NCBI GenBank assembly: GCA_964406105.1
Contig: CAYOQK010000022.1
Location: 14,273 to 78,272 of the forward strand
From: WGAB01 sp964406105
GTDB taxonomy: Bacteria > Hydrothermota > Hydrothermia > WGAB01
Length of the DNA: 64,000 nt
Direction: 5' to 3'
In this document: in pieces, positions 48,362 through 56,922 of the stretch
How the letters are laid out: each line of letters opens with the position of its first letter
Numbering within the stretch: the stretch's first letter is position 1
The notes under the pieces: generated by a model
Databases searched by the model: none
Seen by the model: only the letters and a program-made list of their open reading frames with translations
Told to the model about the DNA's origin: nothing
Position numbers and translations under genes: made by a program

Positions 48362-50392
48362 TTACTCTTCCTCCGCCTGTTCTTTTCTCAGTTGTTCAAT
48401 GACCCGCTGGGCGATCTCGCGAGGCACCTCGTCGTAATGGGAAAACTTCAAGGTGAAGGTGCCGCGGCCCTTGGTAATAGACCGCAGGGTGGTGGCGTAC
48501 TTGTAAAGCTCCGCCAAGGGCACGTGTGCCCGGATCTTTTGGTACCGTCCCTCGGCTTCCATGCCCAGGATTCGGCCGCGTCGGGCGTTGATGTCGCCGA
48601 TGATGTCGCCCATGTACTCCTCGGGTACAATGACCTCCAGTTCGTAGATGGGTTCCAACAGGTAGGGATCCGCCTTTTCCTCAGCATCCCGGAAGGCCAT
48701 GGATCCTGCAATCTCAAAGGCCAGGTTGGAGGAATCCACTGGGTGGTACTTGCCGTCGTACAGGGTTACCTTGACGTCCACCACAGGCACACCGGCCAGC
48801 ACCCCCTTTTCCATGGCCTTCTTGATGCCCAGTTCTACGGACGGCCGGAAGTTCTGTGGAATAGCACCTCCGAAGATGGCATCCACGAACTCGTAGCCCT
48901 GGCCCCGGGGCAGTGGCTCAATCTTGATGTAGCAGATCCCGTACTGACCCCGGCCACCGGTTTGTTTGACGTATTTGCCCATGCCTTGGGCTGGTTTCCG
49001 GATGGACTCCCGGTAGGGGATTCGGGGTTTCTCGGTGAGGATTTCCACCCCGAACTTCTCCTTGAGCTTGGCGACGATCACATCCAGATGCAACTCGCCC
49101 AGGCCGGAAATCAAGGTTTGTTTGAGTTCGGGGTCATAGCCGAAGGTAAAACTCGGGTCCTCGTTGTGGAGGCGGTTCAGGCCGGCCATGACCTTCTCTT
49201 CGTCCTCGCGGGTTTTGGGCACGATGGCGATGGAGATCTTGGGTTCAGGAAAATCAATGCCCTCAAAGGCGCCCTTGAGGTCTTTATCCCGCAGGGTATC
49301 GCCGGTGTGGGTGTCCTTGAGTTTCACCAGTACACCCATCATCCCTGCTTCCAGGGCGTTTACCTCTTTCCGGTCGCGGCCGGTCATGAGATACACCTGG
49401 TTGATCTTCTCGGGCCGTTCTGTGCGGGCGTTGATCAGTTCGTCCCCGGACTTCACCGCCCCGGAGAACACGCGCACAAAGTACAGTTCTCCCACATGGG
49501 GTTCGGAGAAGGTCTTGAAGACCAGGGCTGTGGCCTTGTCCAACTCGGGGGTAACCTCGGTGGCCTCGCCCTCCGGGGTGAGGAGTTTTTCCGGAGGACG
49601 GTCCATGGGGGAGGCTGCGAATTCCACCAGGAAGTCCAGGAGTTCCTGCACGCCTAAATCGGCGGCAGCGTCTCCGAAGAGGATGGGGTACAACTCCCCC
49701 TGCAGGATTCCTTGGCGAAGGGTTTTGCGGATGGCTTCGGCGTCAATCTCCTCGCCTTCCAAGTAGCGATCCAGCAGCTCCTCAGACAGTTCAATGATGC
49801 TTTCCAGGGTGCTTTCTCGCCAGGCCTGGGCGGTGTCCGGATCGTCCACACCGGAAAGGTCGCCGGCCAGAAGGTCCACCACGCCGGAGAAGGCGCTCCC
49901 CTTGCCCAGGGGAAACTGCACGGGCACGGCCTTGTTCCCGAAGACGCTTTGGATCTCTTGGACCACCTGTACGGGATCGGTTTCTTCCATCTTGCACTTG
50001 TTCACGAAGAAGAAGCGGGGCAGATGGCGTTTCTCGGCGAGTTTCCAGTAGTTCTCCGTGCCCACCTCCACGCCTTCCTGGACGTTCACCACGAACAGGG
50101 CGTTGTCGGCCACCCGCAGGGCGGAGTGCACTTCGGCCTCAAAGTCAAAGTAGCCCGGCGTATCCAGGAGGTTGACCCAGGTGTTCTTGTGGGTGAAGTG
50201 GGCGAGCGCCAGGTTGATGGTGATCTTGCGCTTGACCTCCTCGGGATCGGAGTCCAGGATGGAGGTGCCCTGGTCCACGGATCCCTTGCGCTTGGTCACC
50301 CCGGTGGCAAACAGCATTGCCTCAGCCAGGGTGGTTTTCCCGGAACTGCCGTGTCCCACGATCGCGATGTTTCTGATCTTCTCGGCCTTCAA
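48362..50392 (-). CDS. Elongation factor G paralogue (EF-G2-like)
   Basis: 676-residue translational GTPase with all five EF-G domains, ending in TLRSITKGRGTFTLKFSHYDEVP. It starts at a TTG with GGAGGAAG 6 bases upstream. It differs from a housekeeping EF-G at its G-motifs. The P-loop is GHGSSGKT (13-20), where canonical EF-G has AHIDAGKT. Switch II reads DTPGYFDF, with Tyr81 in place of the catalytic histidine. The G4 motif is NKCK (131-134), where NKxD is expected. It is therefore likely a second EF-G with altered GTP hydrolysis or specificity. It overlaps the small coiled-coil gene by 4 bases and ends at a strong terminator. Confidence 0.9.
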   Translation of the reverse strand: MKAEKIRNIAIVGHGSSGKTTLAEAMLFATGVTKRKGSVDQGTSILDSDPEEVKRKITINLALAHFTHKNTWVNLLDTPGYFDFEAEVHSALRVADNALFVVNVQEGVEVGTENYWKLAEKRHLPRFFFVNKCKMEETDPVQVVQEIQSVFGNKAVPVQFPLGKGSAFSGVVDLLAGDLSGVDDPDTAQAWRESTLESIIELSEELLDRYLEGEEIDAEAIRKTLRQGILQGELYPILFGDAAADLGVQELLDFLVEFAASPMDRPPEKLLTPEGEATEVTPELDKATALVFKTFSEPHVGELYFVRVFSGAVKSGDELINARTERPEKINQVYLMTGRDRKEVNALEAGMMGVLVKLKDTHTGDTLRDKDLKGAFEGIDFPEPKISIAIVPKTREDEEKVMAGLNRLHNEDPSFTFGYDPELKQTLISGLGELHLDVIVAKLKEKFGVEILTEKPRIPYRESIRKPAQGMGKYVKQTGGRGQYGICYIKIEPLPRGQGYEFVDAIFGGAIPQNFRPSVELGIKKAMEKGVLAGVPVVDVKVTLYDGKYHPVDSSNLAFEIAGSMAFRDAEEKADPYLLEPIYELEVIVPEEYMGDIIGDINARRGRILGMEAEGRYQKIRAHVPLAELYKYATTLRSITKGRGTFTLKFSHYDEVPREIAQRVIEQLRKEQAEEE

Positions 50393-50769
50393 GACTCACT
50401 TCCTCCTTTCTTCTTCCGGCGGGCGGTTTGCCAGAGTTTATAGAGGGCCGTGCCCCCGAGGGTGATCCACAGGGGCTTCCCCCGGGTGGACGTGGTGGGA
50501 ATCCATTCCACCACATGCCGCAACGCCTCCAGGCCACCCCGTAGCCCTTTCAGGCTGGTGTGGAGATCGTCCAGCAGGGCGTTGCTTTTCTGGGTGGCCT
50601 CTTTTAAATTTCGCGAAATCTCAGGTAAATCCCGTTCCAGGTCTTGCAAAATCCTGCGAATTTCTTGTAGCGTTTGCCGGAGATCCTGAATCAAAACCAG
50701 CAGCGCAAAAGCACCGGCCAGGATCACAAGAATAAAAACGGAAAGAGCAACAGCCGCAAGGACTTCCAT
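50389..50769 (-). CDS. Small membrane-anchored coiled-coil protein (DUF948-like)
   Basis: About 126 residues. One N-terminal transmembrane helix (VLAAVALSVFILVILAGAFALLVLI) is followed by a long heptad-like coiled coil (LRQTLQEIRRILQDLERDLPEISRNLKEA and on to residue about 80), then a basic tail (TARRKKKGG). The layout matches DUF948/YtxG-type proteins of unknown function. I take the ATG at 50769; the frame also opens 9 bases upstream with TTG. A TAACAT box (50779-50784) could be a local promoter. Confidence 0.7.
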   Translation of the reverse strand: MEVLAAVALSVFILVILAGAFALLVLIQDLRQTLQEIRRILQDLERDLPEISRNLKEATQKSNALLDDLHTSLKGLRGGLEALRHVVEWIPTTSTRGKPLWITLGGTALYKLWQTARRKKKGGSES

Positions 50770-50778
50770 GGTCGGCAA

Positions 50779-50784
50779 ATGTTA
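50779..50784 (-). promoter_or_regulatory. Possible -10 box before the DUF948-like gene, nested on the ptsI stop
   Basis: TAACAT on the minus strand begins with the TAA stop of ptsI (50782-50784), 9 bases before the next ATG. No -35 is identified. Confidence 0.35.
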
Positions 50785-52533
50785 AACTTGGGCCCCAGGG
50801 GTGTCAACAGGCAACGTGGGCAAATAGGGCAGCAGGTCGGCTGCGGTCTCGCGTAGATAATCGTAGATCAATTTCCGGATCTCCGCACTGGTCCGAGCCT
50901 GCAACACCTGCCGCTTCAGGGCTTGGAGTTCTTCCATGGAGAGGTGACGGATGATCTCCTTGGATTGGAGAAGCGCTGCTGGGGCCACCGACAGTTCGTC
51001 CACCCCCAAGGCCACCAGCAGCGGGATGCCCAAGGGGTCCGAGGCCATTTCCCCACACACGGACACCAGCAGGTTTCGTTTCCGGGCTTGATGCACGGTC
51101 CATTCCAGGAGCCGCACCACCGCGGGATGGAAAGGATCGTACAGGTAAGACACCCGCGGGTTCCGCCGGTCCACGGCGAGCACGTACTGGGTAAGGTCGT
51201 TGGTGCCAATGCTGATGAAGTCCACCAACCCCTCCAAGAGGTCCACGGTCAGGGCGATGGAGGGCACCTCCACCATCACCCCCACCGAGGGCATCTGGAC
51301 CTCTGGGCCCATTTCCTGGACCACCTGTTGGAACAAGGCCAGGAACTCTTCCACCTCTTCCACGGTGGACACCATGGGGAGCATCACCTTGAGGTTTCCC
51401 TTTTCGTTGGCCCGGAGGATCGCCCGCAATTGGCGAATCAGGGTGTTCTGCTCCTTGAGCAGGGCCCGGATTCCCCGAAGCCCCAAGAAGGGGTTTCTCT
51501 CCGGCCGCCCCAGGATCTTGTCGCCCCCGATATCAAAGATCCGGATGGTGGCGGTGTGGGGATACACCTTGCTGGAGAGTTCTCGGTAGATTCGCTCCTG
51601 GGAGGCCTCATCGGTATGGCCAGAGAAGAAGAGCACCTCGGTGCGGAACAGGCCCACTCCCCGCCGTTCAAACCGGTCAATGATCTCCATCTCTTCGGGG
51701 AAATCCAGGTTCATCTTCAGGGAGAGTTCCCGGCCATCCCGGGTTACGGCGGCTTGGCCCACCAGTTTCTTGAGGCCGTTGTGGAAAGCCTGGAGTTGGG
51801 CCTGACGTTCCCGGTACCGGTCTAAGGTGGACTTTCGGGGGTTCACCACGGCCAGCCCGCGGTTGCCGTCCACGATGGTCACGGTGCCGTTTTTCACCCC
51901 CTCAAAGGACGAAACCCCGAACACTCCGGGGATGCCGAAGTCTCGGAGCAGGATGGCGGTATGGGAGGTGGCCCCACCGGACTGCAACACCACACCAGCG
52001 ATGTCCCGTTTTACCAGGGTCAAGGTGTCCTTGACTGAGAGGTCTACGGCAAACACCACTTCCCCTGCTTGCACCTCCTCCACGGCCTCGTGGGCCAGGG
52101 GTTGCATCTTGTAAACCAGTTCTCGGGCCATTTGTTGGATTTCCAACGAGCGGTCTTGGAAGTAGTGGTGGTCGCCTTCGGCCAGGGAGCGGGCCAGGTC
52201 GCGCGCCACTTGGAGCACGGCGTACTCGGCGGTATACCGGTCCCGTTGCACCATACGCTCCACGTTTTCAATGAACCGGGGATCCTGAAGGATCATGATC
52301 TGGGCTTCCACCAATTGGGCCAGTTTTTGGGGAAGCCCGCGCTTGGACGCCTCAAACTCGGCGATGAGCTCTGCACGGGCCCGGTGGAAGTTCTCTATCT
52401 CGCGGTCCACCTGGGTGCGGGGCACCTTGCGACCGGTGACCTCCACCTCCTGGCGGAGGAGCACCCGAGCCGGACCGATCCCGATCCCTGGGGCTGCCGG
52501 GATTCCCGTGAGAAACCGTTCGCCGTTTTTCAC
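50782..52533 (-). CDS. ptsI: Phosphoenolpyruvate-protein phosphotransferase (PTS enzyme I)
   Basis: About 583 residues from GTG 52533, which has GAGGA upstream and matches the family start (LTGIPAAPGIGIGPARVL). The TTG at 52551 is the alternative. It transfers phosphate from PEP to HPr. The phosphohistidine is His191 in SGGATSHTAILLR. The PEP-binding half has FRTEVLFFSG, GGDKILGRPERNPFLGLRG, ISIGTNDLTQYVLAVDR and SVCGEMASDP with the catalytic cysteine. It lies directly after ptsH and overlaps its end. No sugar-specific EII gene is in the window. Confidence 0.97.
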   Translation of the reverse strand: MKNGERFLTGIPAAPGIGIGPARVLLRQEVEVTGRKVPRTQVDREIENFHRARAELIAEFEASKRGLPQKLAQLVEAQIMILQDPRFIENVERMVQRDRYTAEYAVLQVARDLARSLAEGDHHYFQDRSLEIQQMARELVYKMQPLAHEAVEEVQAGEVVFAVDLSVKDTLTLVKRDIAGVVLQSGGATSHTAILLRDFGIPGVFGVSSFEGVKNGTVTIVDGNRGLAVVNPRKSTLDRYRERQAQLQAFHNGLKKLVGQAAVTRDGRELSLKMNLDFPEEMEIIDRFERRGVGLFRTEVLFFSGHTDEASQERIYRELSSKVYPHTATIRIFDIGGDKILGRPERNPFLGLRGIRALLKEQNTLIRQLRAILRANEKGNLKVMLPMVSTVEEVEEFLALFQQVVQEMGPEVQMPSVGVMVEVPSIALTVDLLEGLVDFISIGTNDLTQYVLAVDRRNPRVSYLYDPFHPAVVRLLEWTVHQARKRNLLVSVCGEMASDPLGIPLLVALGVDELSVAPAALLQSKEIIRHLSMEELQALKRQVLQARTSAEIRKLIYDYLRETAADLLPYLPTLPVDTPGAQV

Positions 52534-52537
52534 CTGG

Positions 52538-52804
52538 TTATTCCTCGCCAAATCCCTCCTCCACCAATCGGGCCAGGCTCTCCACGGCCTCTTCCTCGTC
52601 CGGCCCCTCGGCGCGGATCACGAGCTCCGTGCCCTTTGGGGCCACCAGCATCATGAGCCCCAAGATGCTTTTGCCGTTCACCTCAGCCCCATCCTTCTCC
52701 ACGGTGATCTCAGACTGGAACTGGCCGGCGAGTTTGGCAAAGGCCATGGCCGGCCGTGCGTGGAGCCCTAAGGTGTTGACGATCCTCACCCGTTTCTCCT
52801 TCAT
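52538..52804 (-). CDS. ptsH: PTS phosphocarrier protein HPr
   Basis: 88 residues. The phosphorylated histidine is His15 in TLGLHARPAMAF. Ser46 in NGKSILGLMML sits where HPr kinase acts in other bacteria. A full-length, normal HPr. It starts 3 bases after the DUF503 gene stop and ends within the ptsI start region. Together with ptsI it forms the general PTS module in a translation operon. Confidence 0.96.
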   Translation of the reverse strand: MKEKRVRIVNTLGLHARPAMAFAKLAGQFQSEITVEKDGAEVNGKSILGLMMLVAPKGTELVIRAEGPDEEEAVESLARLVEEGFGEE

Positions 52805-52807
52805 GGG

Positions 52808-53089
52808 CTACACGAAGAACAGACTGTAGTCCAGGAGCTGCAGGCCCCGCTCCCGCTCTACAAAGCTGACCACCTTGGAGAGCAACCGGTTGGCGCCCCG
52901 GGTATCCGAGGCGGCCACGGCCACCAGGATCCGCGACCGTTGCCACAGGTTTTGGCCATCCACCTCGGCCACCGACACATTAAACCGGCTTCGCACCTTG
53001 TCCTTCAACCCCTTGAGGATCACCCGCTTTTCCTTCAGCGAGGTGCACTCAGGGATATAGAGATCCAGTTCCAGGATCCCCACCGGCAT
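52808..53089 (-). CDS. DUF503 family protein (YlxP-like)
   Basis: 93 residues. The family pattern is seen in MPVGILELDLYIPECTSLKEKRVILKGLKDKVRSRFNVSVAEVDGQNLWQRSRI and a C-terminal strand (LQLLDYSLFFV). YlxP proteins usually sit between infB and rbfA; some evidence links them to ribosome assembly. Here it follows infB by 19 bases but rbfA is replaced by ptsH. It was identified by sequence pattern and context. Confidence 0.9.
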   Translation of the reverse strand: MPVGILELDLYIPECTSLKEKRVILKGLKDKVRSRFNVSVAEVDGQNLWQRSRILVAVAASDTRGANRLLSKVVSFVERERGLQLLDYSLFFV

Positions 53090-53108
53090 GGGAACACCCT
53101 CCGGTTTC

Positions 53109-55241
53109 TCAGGCCTTTTTCACCTCTACCAGGCGGTACGCCTCTAAGATGTCGCCGGGCCGATAATCCTCAAAGCCCTGCACCTTGATGCCGCATTCGT
53201 AGCCCTGGGCCACCTCTTTGACGTCTTCCTTGAAGCGTTTGAGCGAGGCCACCCGGCCCTCATGGATCACCTCGCCGTTCCGGCGTACCCGGATATTGGC
53301 GTCCCGCCGGATCACGCCCCGGAGCACGTAGCATCCGGCCACATGGCCCACCTTGGGCACCTTAAACACGGCCCGCACCTCGGCCTCGCCCAACACCTCT
53401 TCCTGAACCTCCGGCTTGAGCAGGCTCTTTAGGATGAGTTCCACGTCCTCCAAGAGGTCGTAGATCAGGCGGTAACTCTTGATGGTTACGCCCTCACGTT
53501 TGGCGGCCTCGCGGGCTTTGCTGTCAATGTTCACGTTAAAGGCCAGGATCAAGGCATTGGAGGCTGCGGCCAGCATGACATCGCTCTCGGTGACGTTGCC
53601 AATGCCGGAGTGCACCAGGGTCACCTTGATGTCTTCCACCATCATGCGGCCGAGGGCATCGCCCACCGCCTCCACCGAACCCTGACAATCCGCCTTCACG
53701 ATCACGGGCAACTCGGTGATCTCGCCTTTTTGGAGCATTTCTTGGATCCGGCGGGTCAGGCTGGCCTGCTCGCCTCGGGCAATCTGCTCCTTGATGAGGG
53801 CAGCCTTTTCCTCGGCGATTTCCCGGGCCACCCGCTCGGACTCCACCACCTGCAGGATGTCTCCGGCCTTGGGCAAGGCGTCAAACCCTTGAACCAGTCC
53901 AGGGTCTGAGGGTTTCAGTTCCTTGAGCCGTTGGTTGTACTCGTCATAGATGGCCCGCACCTTTCCCCAGGCGGTGCCCGCCACGAAGGCGTCCCCCACC
54001 CGCAGGGTCCCCCGTTGCACGATCACCGAGGCCACCGGGCCTCGGCCCTTCTCCAGTTTGCTTTCCAAAACCACGGCTCGGGCCGGCCCTTCTGAGGTGC
54101 TGCGGAGTTCCAGCTCCTCAGCCTTCAGCAGAATGGCCTCTAAGAGGTCCGGTACCCCCTGGCCGGTTTTGGCCGAAACCTCCACAAAGATGGTTTGGCC
54201 TCCCCACTCCTCAGGGATGAGGCCGTGCTCGCTTAGCTCCCGTTTGACCCGCTCGGGATCGGCATCGGGCAGATCCATCTTGTTGATGGCCACAATGATG
54301 GGCACCCCCGCAGCCTTGGCGTGGTTGATGGCCTCCACGGTTTGGGGTTTAACCCCCTCGTTGGCGGCCACCACCAGAACCACGATGTCGGTCACCTGGG
54401 CGCCGCGGGCTCGCAGGGCGGTAAACGCCTCGTGGCCCGGCGTATCAATGAAGGTGATCTGGTGGCCTTCGTAAAACACACGCGAGGCCCCAATGTGCTG
54501 GGTGATCGCTCCGAACTCGCGGGCCGCCACGTTGGTGCGACGGATATAGTCCAGCAGGGTGGTTTTGCCGTGGTCCACGTGGCCCATCACGGTGACCACT
54601 GGGGGCCGAGGCTCCGTGAACTCCTCCTCTCCGGTTTCCGTGACCTGTTCCTCCTCGGGCAGCTCCCGCACCACCTCAAAACCAAAGCTGTCGGCGATGA
54701 GTTCAATGCTGTCCAGGTCCAGCACCTGGTTGATGGTGGCCATGATGCCGAGTTCAAAGCCCCGCTTCACCACGTCAATGGGCTCCAGCCCCATCATCTG
54801 GGCCAATTCGGACACAGAGATGGGGGCGGGGATGTGCAGGGTGCGGGAGGGAGCGGTGGGTTCCACCGCGGGCCCGGGCCGGGCGGGCCGGCGTTCCCGT
54901 CGCCGCTGCGGCGGCCGCTTACTGCGGCGCTCCGAGGGCTTTTGCAGGGTCTTCCGGATACGGTCCTGCACCCGCTCGGAGGTGGGCCGCCGTGATGCTG
55001 CAGGCCGCTGTTGCCCCGGTTTCCTCTGGCCCCAAATCTCCTTTTTGCGTTCCAGCCGCTGTTTTGACCTTTTCTTCTGCTCTTCCAGCACGTTCTCCAC
55101 GGCCTTGGCCATCTCCTCGGTGACGGTGGACGAACTCCCCCGCACCTGGTACCCCAACTCCCGCAGGAGGTCCAGGATGGCCTTGGTGGAGAGTTTGTGC
55201 TTCTTGGCTAAATCCTGTACCCGCATGTTTCCTTCACTCAC
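53109..55241 (-). CDS. infB: Translation initiation factor IF-2
   Basis: 710 residues. IF2_N domain at residues 6-56, an Arg/Pro-rich linker (about 60-140), a second IF2_N-like domain (about 140-195), then the GTPase with GHVDHGKT (220-227), DTPGHEAF and NKMDLPDADPER. The IF2 C2 domain follows (GAAPLEI-like EVRAVFKVPKVGHVAGCYV). GTG 55241 overlaps the nusA stop; ATG 55226 is the alternative. It brings fMet-tRNA to the 30S subunit. Confidence 0.98.
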   Translation of the reverse strand: MSEGNMRVQDLAKKHKLSTKAILDLLRELGYQVRGSSSTVTEEMAKAVENVLEEQKKRSKQRLERKKEIWGQRKPGQQRPAASRRPTSERVQDRIRKTLQKPSERRSKRPPQRRRERRPARPGPAVEPTAPSRTLHIPAPISVSELAQMMGLEPIDVVKRGFELGIMATINQVLDLDSIELIADSFGFEVVRELPEEEQVTETGEEEFTEPRPPVVTVMGHVDHGKTTLLDYIRRTNVAAREFGAITQHIGASRVFYEGHQITFIDTPGHEAFTALRARGAQVTDIVVLVVAANEGVKPQTVEAINHAKAAGVPIIVAINKMDLPDADPERVKRELSEHGLIPEEWGGQTIFVEVSAKTGQGVPDLLEAILLKAEELELRSTSEGPARAVVLESKLEKGRGPVASVIVQRGTLRVGDAFVAGTAWGKVRAIYDEYNQRLKELKPSDPGLVQGFDALPKAGDILQVVESERVAREIAEEKAALIKEQIARGEQASLTRRIQEMLQKGEITELPVIVKADCQGSVEAVGDALGRMMVEDIKVTLVHSGIGNVTESDVMLAAASNALILAFNVNIDSKAREAAKREGVTIKSYRLIYDLLEDVELILKSLLKPEVQEEVLGEAEVRAVFKVPKVGHVAGCYVLRGVIRRDANIRVRRNGEVIHEGRVASLKRFKEDVKEVAQGYECGIKVQGFEDYRPGDILEAYRLVEVKKA

Positions 55242-56473
55242 GCGCTCCCCCTCTTCTTCTCAAGGCCCTCTTCAATCTGATGCAGGATCCTGAGTACGGT
55301 TTTCTCATCCAGGTCGGTGGTCTCAATCAGATCCGCCAGCAGGGGCACCTCGGTGAACTGGAACCAGCCGGCCTTGCGGAGTTTTTCCTTCACCTCCTCG
55401 GGCAGGTCCAGTTCCATGACCGTGAGCACATCCGAGGGTGGCTCGTACTCGCTGGCGGGAATCACCTGGATCTCCTTCCCCACGATGCGGGACGCCAGGA
55501 TCACGTTCAACCCTTCCTTGCCTTTGGTTTCGGCGATCTCTTCGTCCCGCACCACAGCGAAAATCTGGTCGTCCTTCTCAAAGATCATCAAAGGTACCGC
55601 CGGCGACAACGCCGAGGCGGCCAGCCGGATGGTGTCTGGGTACCATTTGATGACGTCTATCTTCTCGTTGCCCAGTTCTCGGGTGACCGGGCCGATCCGT
55701 TGTCCTCGGGGCCCGATGCAGGCGCCCACAGGGTCCACCCGGGGATCCTTGCTCCGCACAGCCACCTTGGCCCGTTTGCCCGGTACTCGCGCCACGGCCC
55801 GGATCTCCACGGTACCGTCGGCCACCTCCGGGATCTCGTGTTCCATGAGCCGCCTCAGGAAATCCGGATGGGTCCGCGACAGGAACACCAGGGGCTTCCG
55901 CCGGGTTTCCTTGTCCACCCGCAGGATCAGGGCATACACGTCACGATTGGTGCGGTATCGCTCCCCTGGAATCTGCTCCTCGGGGGGGATGATGCCCTCG
56001 GCACCCCCACCCACGTTGAGGTACACGCCGGTTTTGTCCACCCGCCACACCCGGGCCTTGATGAGTTCCCCGATGCGATTTTGAAAGTCCTTGTAAATAC
56101 GGAGTTTTTCCGCTTCACGGATCCGCTGGGTGAAGTTGTTGCGGATGCGTGACACGATCCCCCGGCCCAACTGATCAAAGGGCAAGGGAATCATGATCTT
56201 CTCACCGGGTTCAATGTCCGGAAACTGTTGCCGGGCCTCCTCCAAGGAGATCTGGCGGTCCGGATCGGTCACGCGTTCCACCACCTCTTTTTCCACCAGG
56301 ATCTGGATATCGCCCCGTTGCCCGTCAATCTTCACTTCCAAGGGGAAATCGGGGCCATACTTCTTTTTCAGCACCGATGAGATCGCATCCTTCAGGGCAG
56401 TGATCACAAAATCGCGATCCAGTTTCTTCACCCGAGAAAGGTATGCGATGGTTTCAACGATTTCTTGGTTCAT
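55238..56473 (-). CDS. nusA: Transcription termination/antitermination factor NusA
   Basis: 411 residues from ATG 56473, with GGAGGT upstream; the frame upstream of this is antisense-like and unlike NusA. N-terminal RNAP-binding domain (MNQEIVETIAYLSRVKKLDRDFVITAL), an S1 domain around RVWRVDKTGVYLNVGGGAEGI, two KH domains with IGPRGQRIGPVTRELGNEKIDVI, then a short C-terminal helical part. Standard partner of RNA polymerase. Start overlaps rimP (ATGA). Confidence 0.97.
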   Translation of the reverse strand: MNQEIVETIAYLSRVKKLDRDFVITALKDAISSVLKKKYGPDFPLEVKIDGQRGDIQILVEKEVVERVTDPDRQISLEEARQQFPDIEPGEKIMIPLPFDQLGRGIVSRIRNNFTQRIREAEKLRIYKDFQNRIGELIKARVWRVDKTGVYLNVGGGAEGIIPPEEQIPGERYRTNRDVYALILRVDKETRRKPLVFLSRTHPDFLRRLMEHEIPEVADGTVEIRAVARVPGKRAKVAVRSKDPRVDPVGACIGPRGQRIGPVTRELGNEKIDVIKWYPDTIRLAASALSPAVPLMIFEKDDQIFAVVRDEEIAETKGKEGLNVILASRIVGKEIQVIPASEYEPPSDVLTVMELDLPEEVKEKLRKAGWFQFTEVPLLADLIETTDLDEKTVLRILHQIEEGLEKKRGSA

Positions 56474-56922
56474 TCGCGTTCCACCTCCTTCATATACAGC
56501 CGAATCACCTGGATCTCTGCCCGGGGGAGCCGCAGGGGACCGTCCGGGGTTTCCAGGGTGACCACCGAGGGATCCACCTGCTGGAGAATGCCGATCACCG
56601 TGCCCTGGGCGGTGGTGACCCGAACCGCCTTGCCGACGGCCCACTGGAGTTCCCGTTCCTTTTTCAGCACCCGATCGGCCCCGGGAGAGGACACCTCCAG
56701 GATGTAGGACCCCTCAATAGGGTCTTCAATATCCAACAGGACCGAGAACTCCCGGGAGAGGTCTTCACAGTCGCGGAGGGTGACACCGCCCTCTTTGTCA
56801 ATGTACACCCGAAGGATCCTTCGGTTGCCTACTCCCTTGAGTTCCAGGTCCACCAGGGTTAGCCCCCGTTCGTCCAAGAGGGGCTGCAAAAGGGCTTCAA
56901 GCCGTTTTTCCAAGTCGCTCAT
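56470..56922 (-). CDS. rimP: Ribosome maturation factor RimP
   Basis: 150 residues, needed for 30S subunit maturation. Two domains: N-terminal alpha/beta with LTLVDLELKGVGNRRILRVYIDKEGGVTLRDCEDLSREFSVLLD, and an SH3-like C-terminal part with YILEVSSPGADRVLKKERELQWAVGKAVRV. Placement between proS and nusA is common. Its start overlaps the proS 3' end by 26 bases. Confidence 0.96.
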   Translation of the reverse strand: MSDLEKRLEALLQPLLDERGLTLVDLELKGVGNRRILRVYIDKEGGVTLRDCEDLSREFSVLLDIEDPIEGSYILEVSSPGADRVLKKERELQWAVGKAVRVTTAQGTVIGILQQVDPSVVTLETPDGPLRLPRAEIQVIRLYMKEVERE

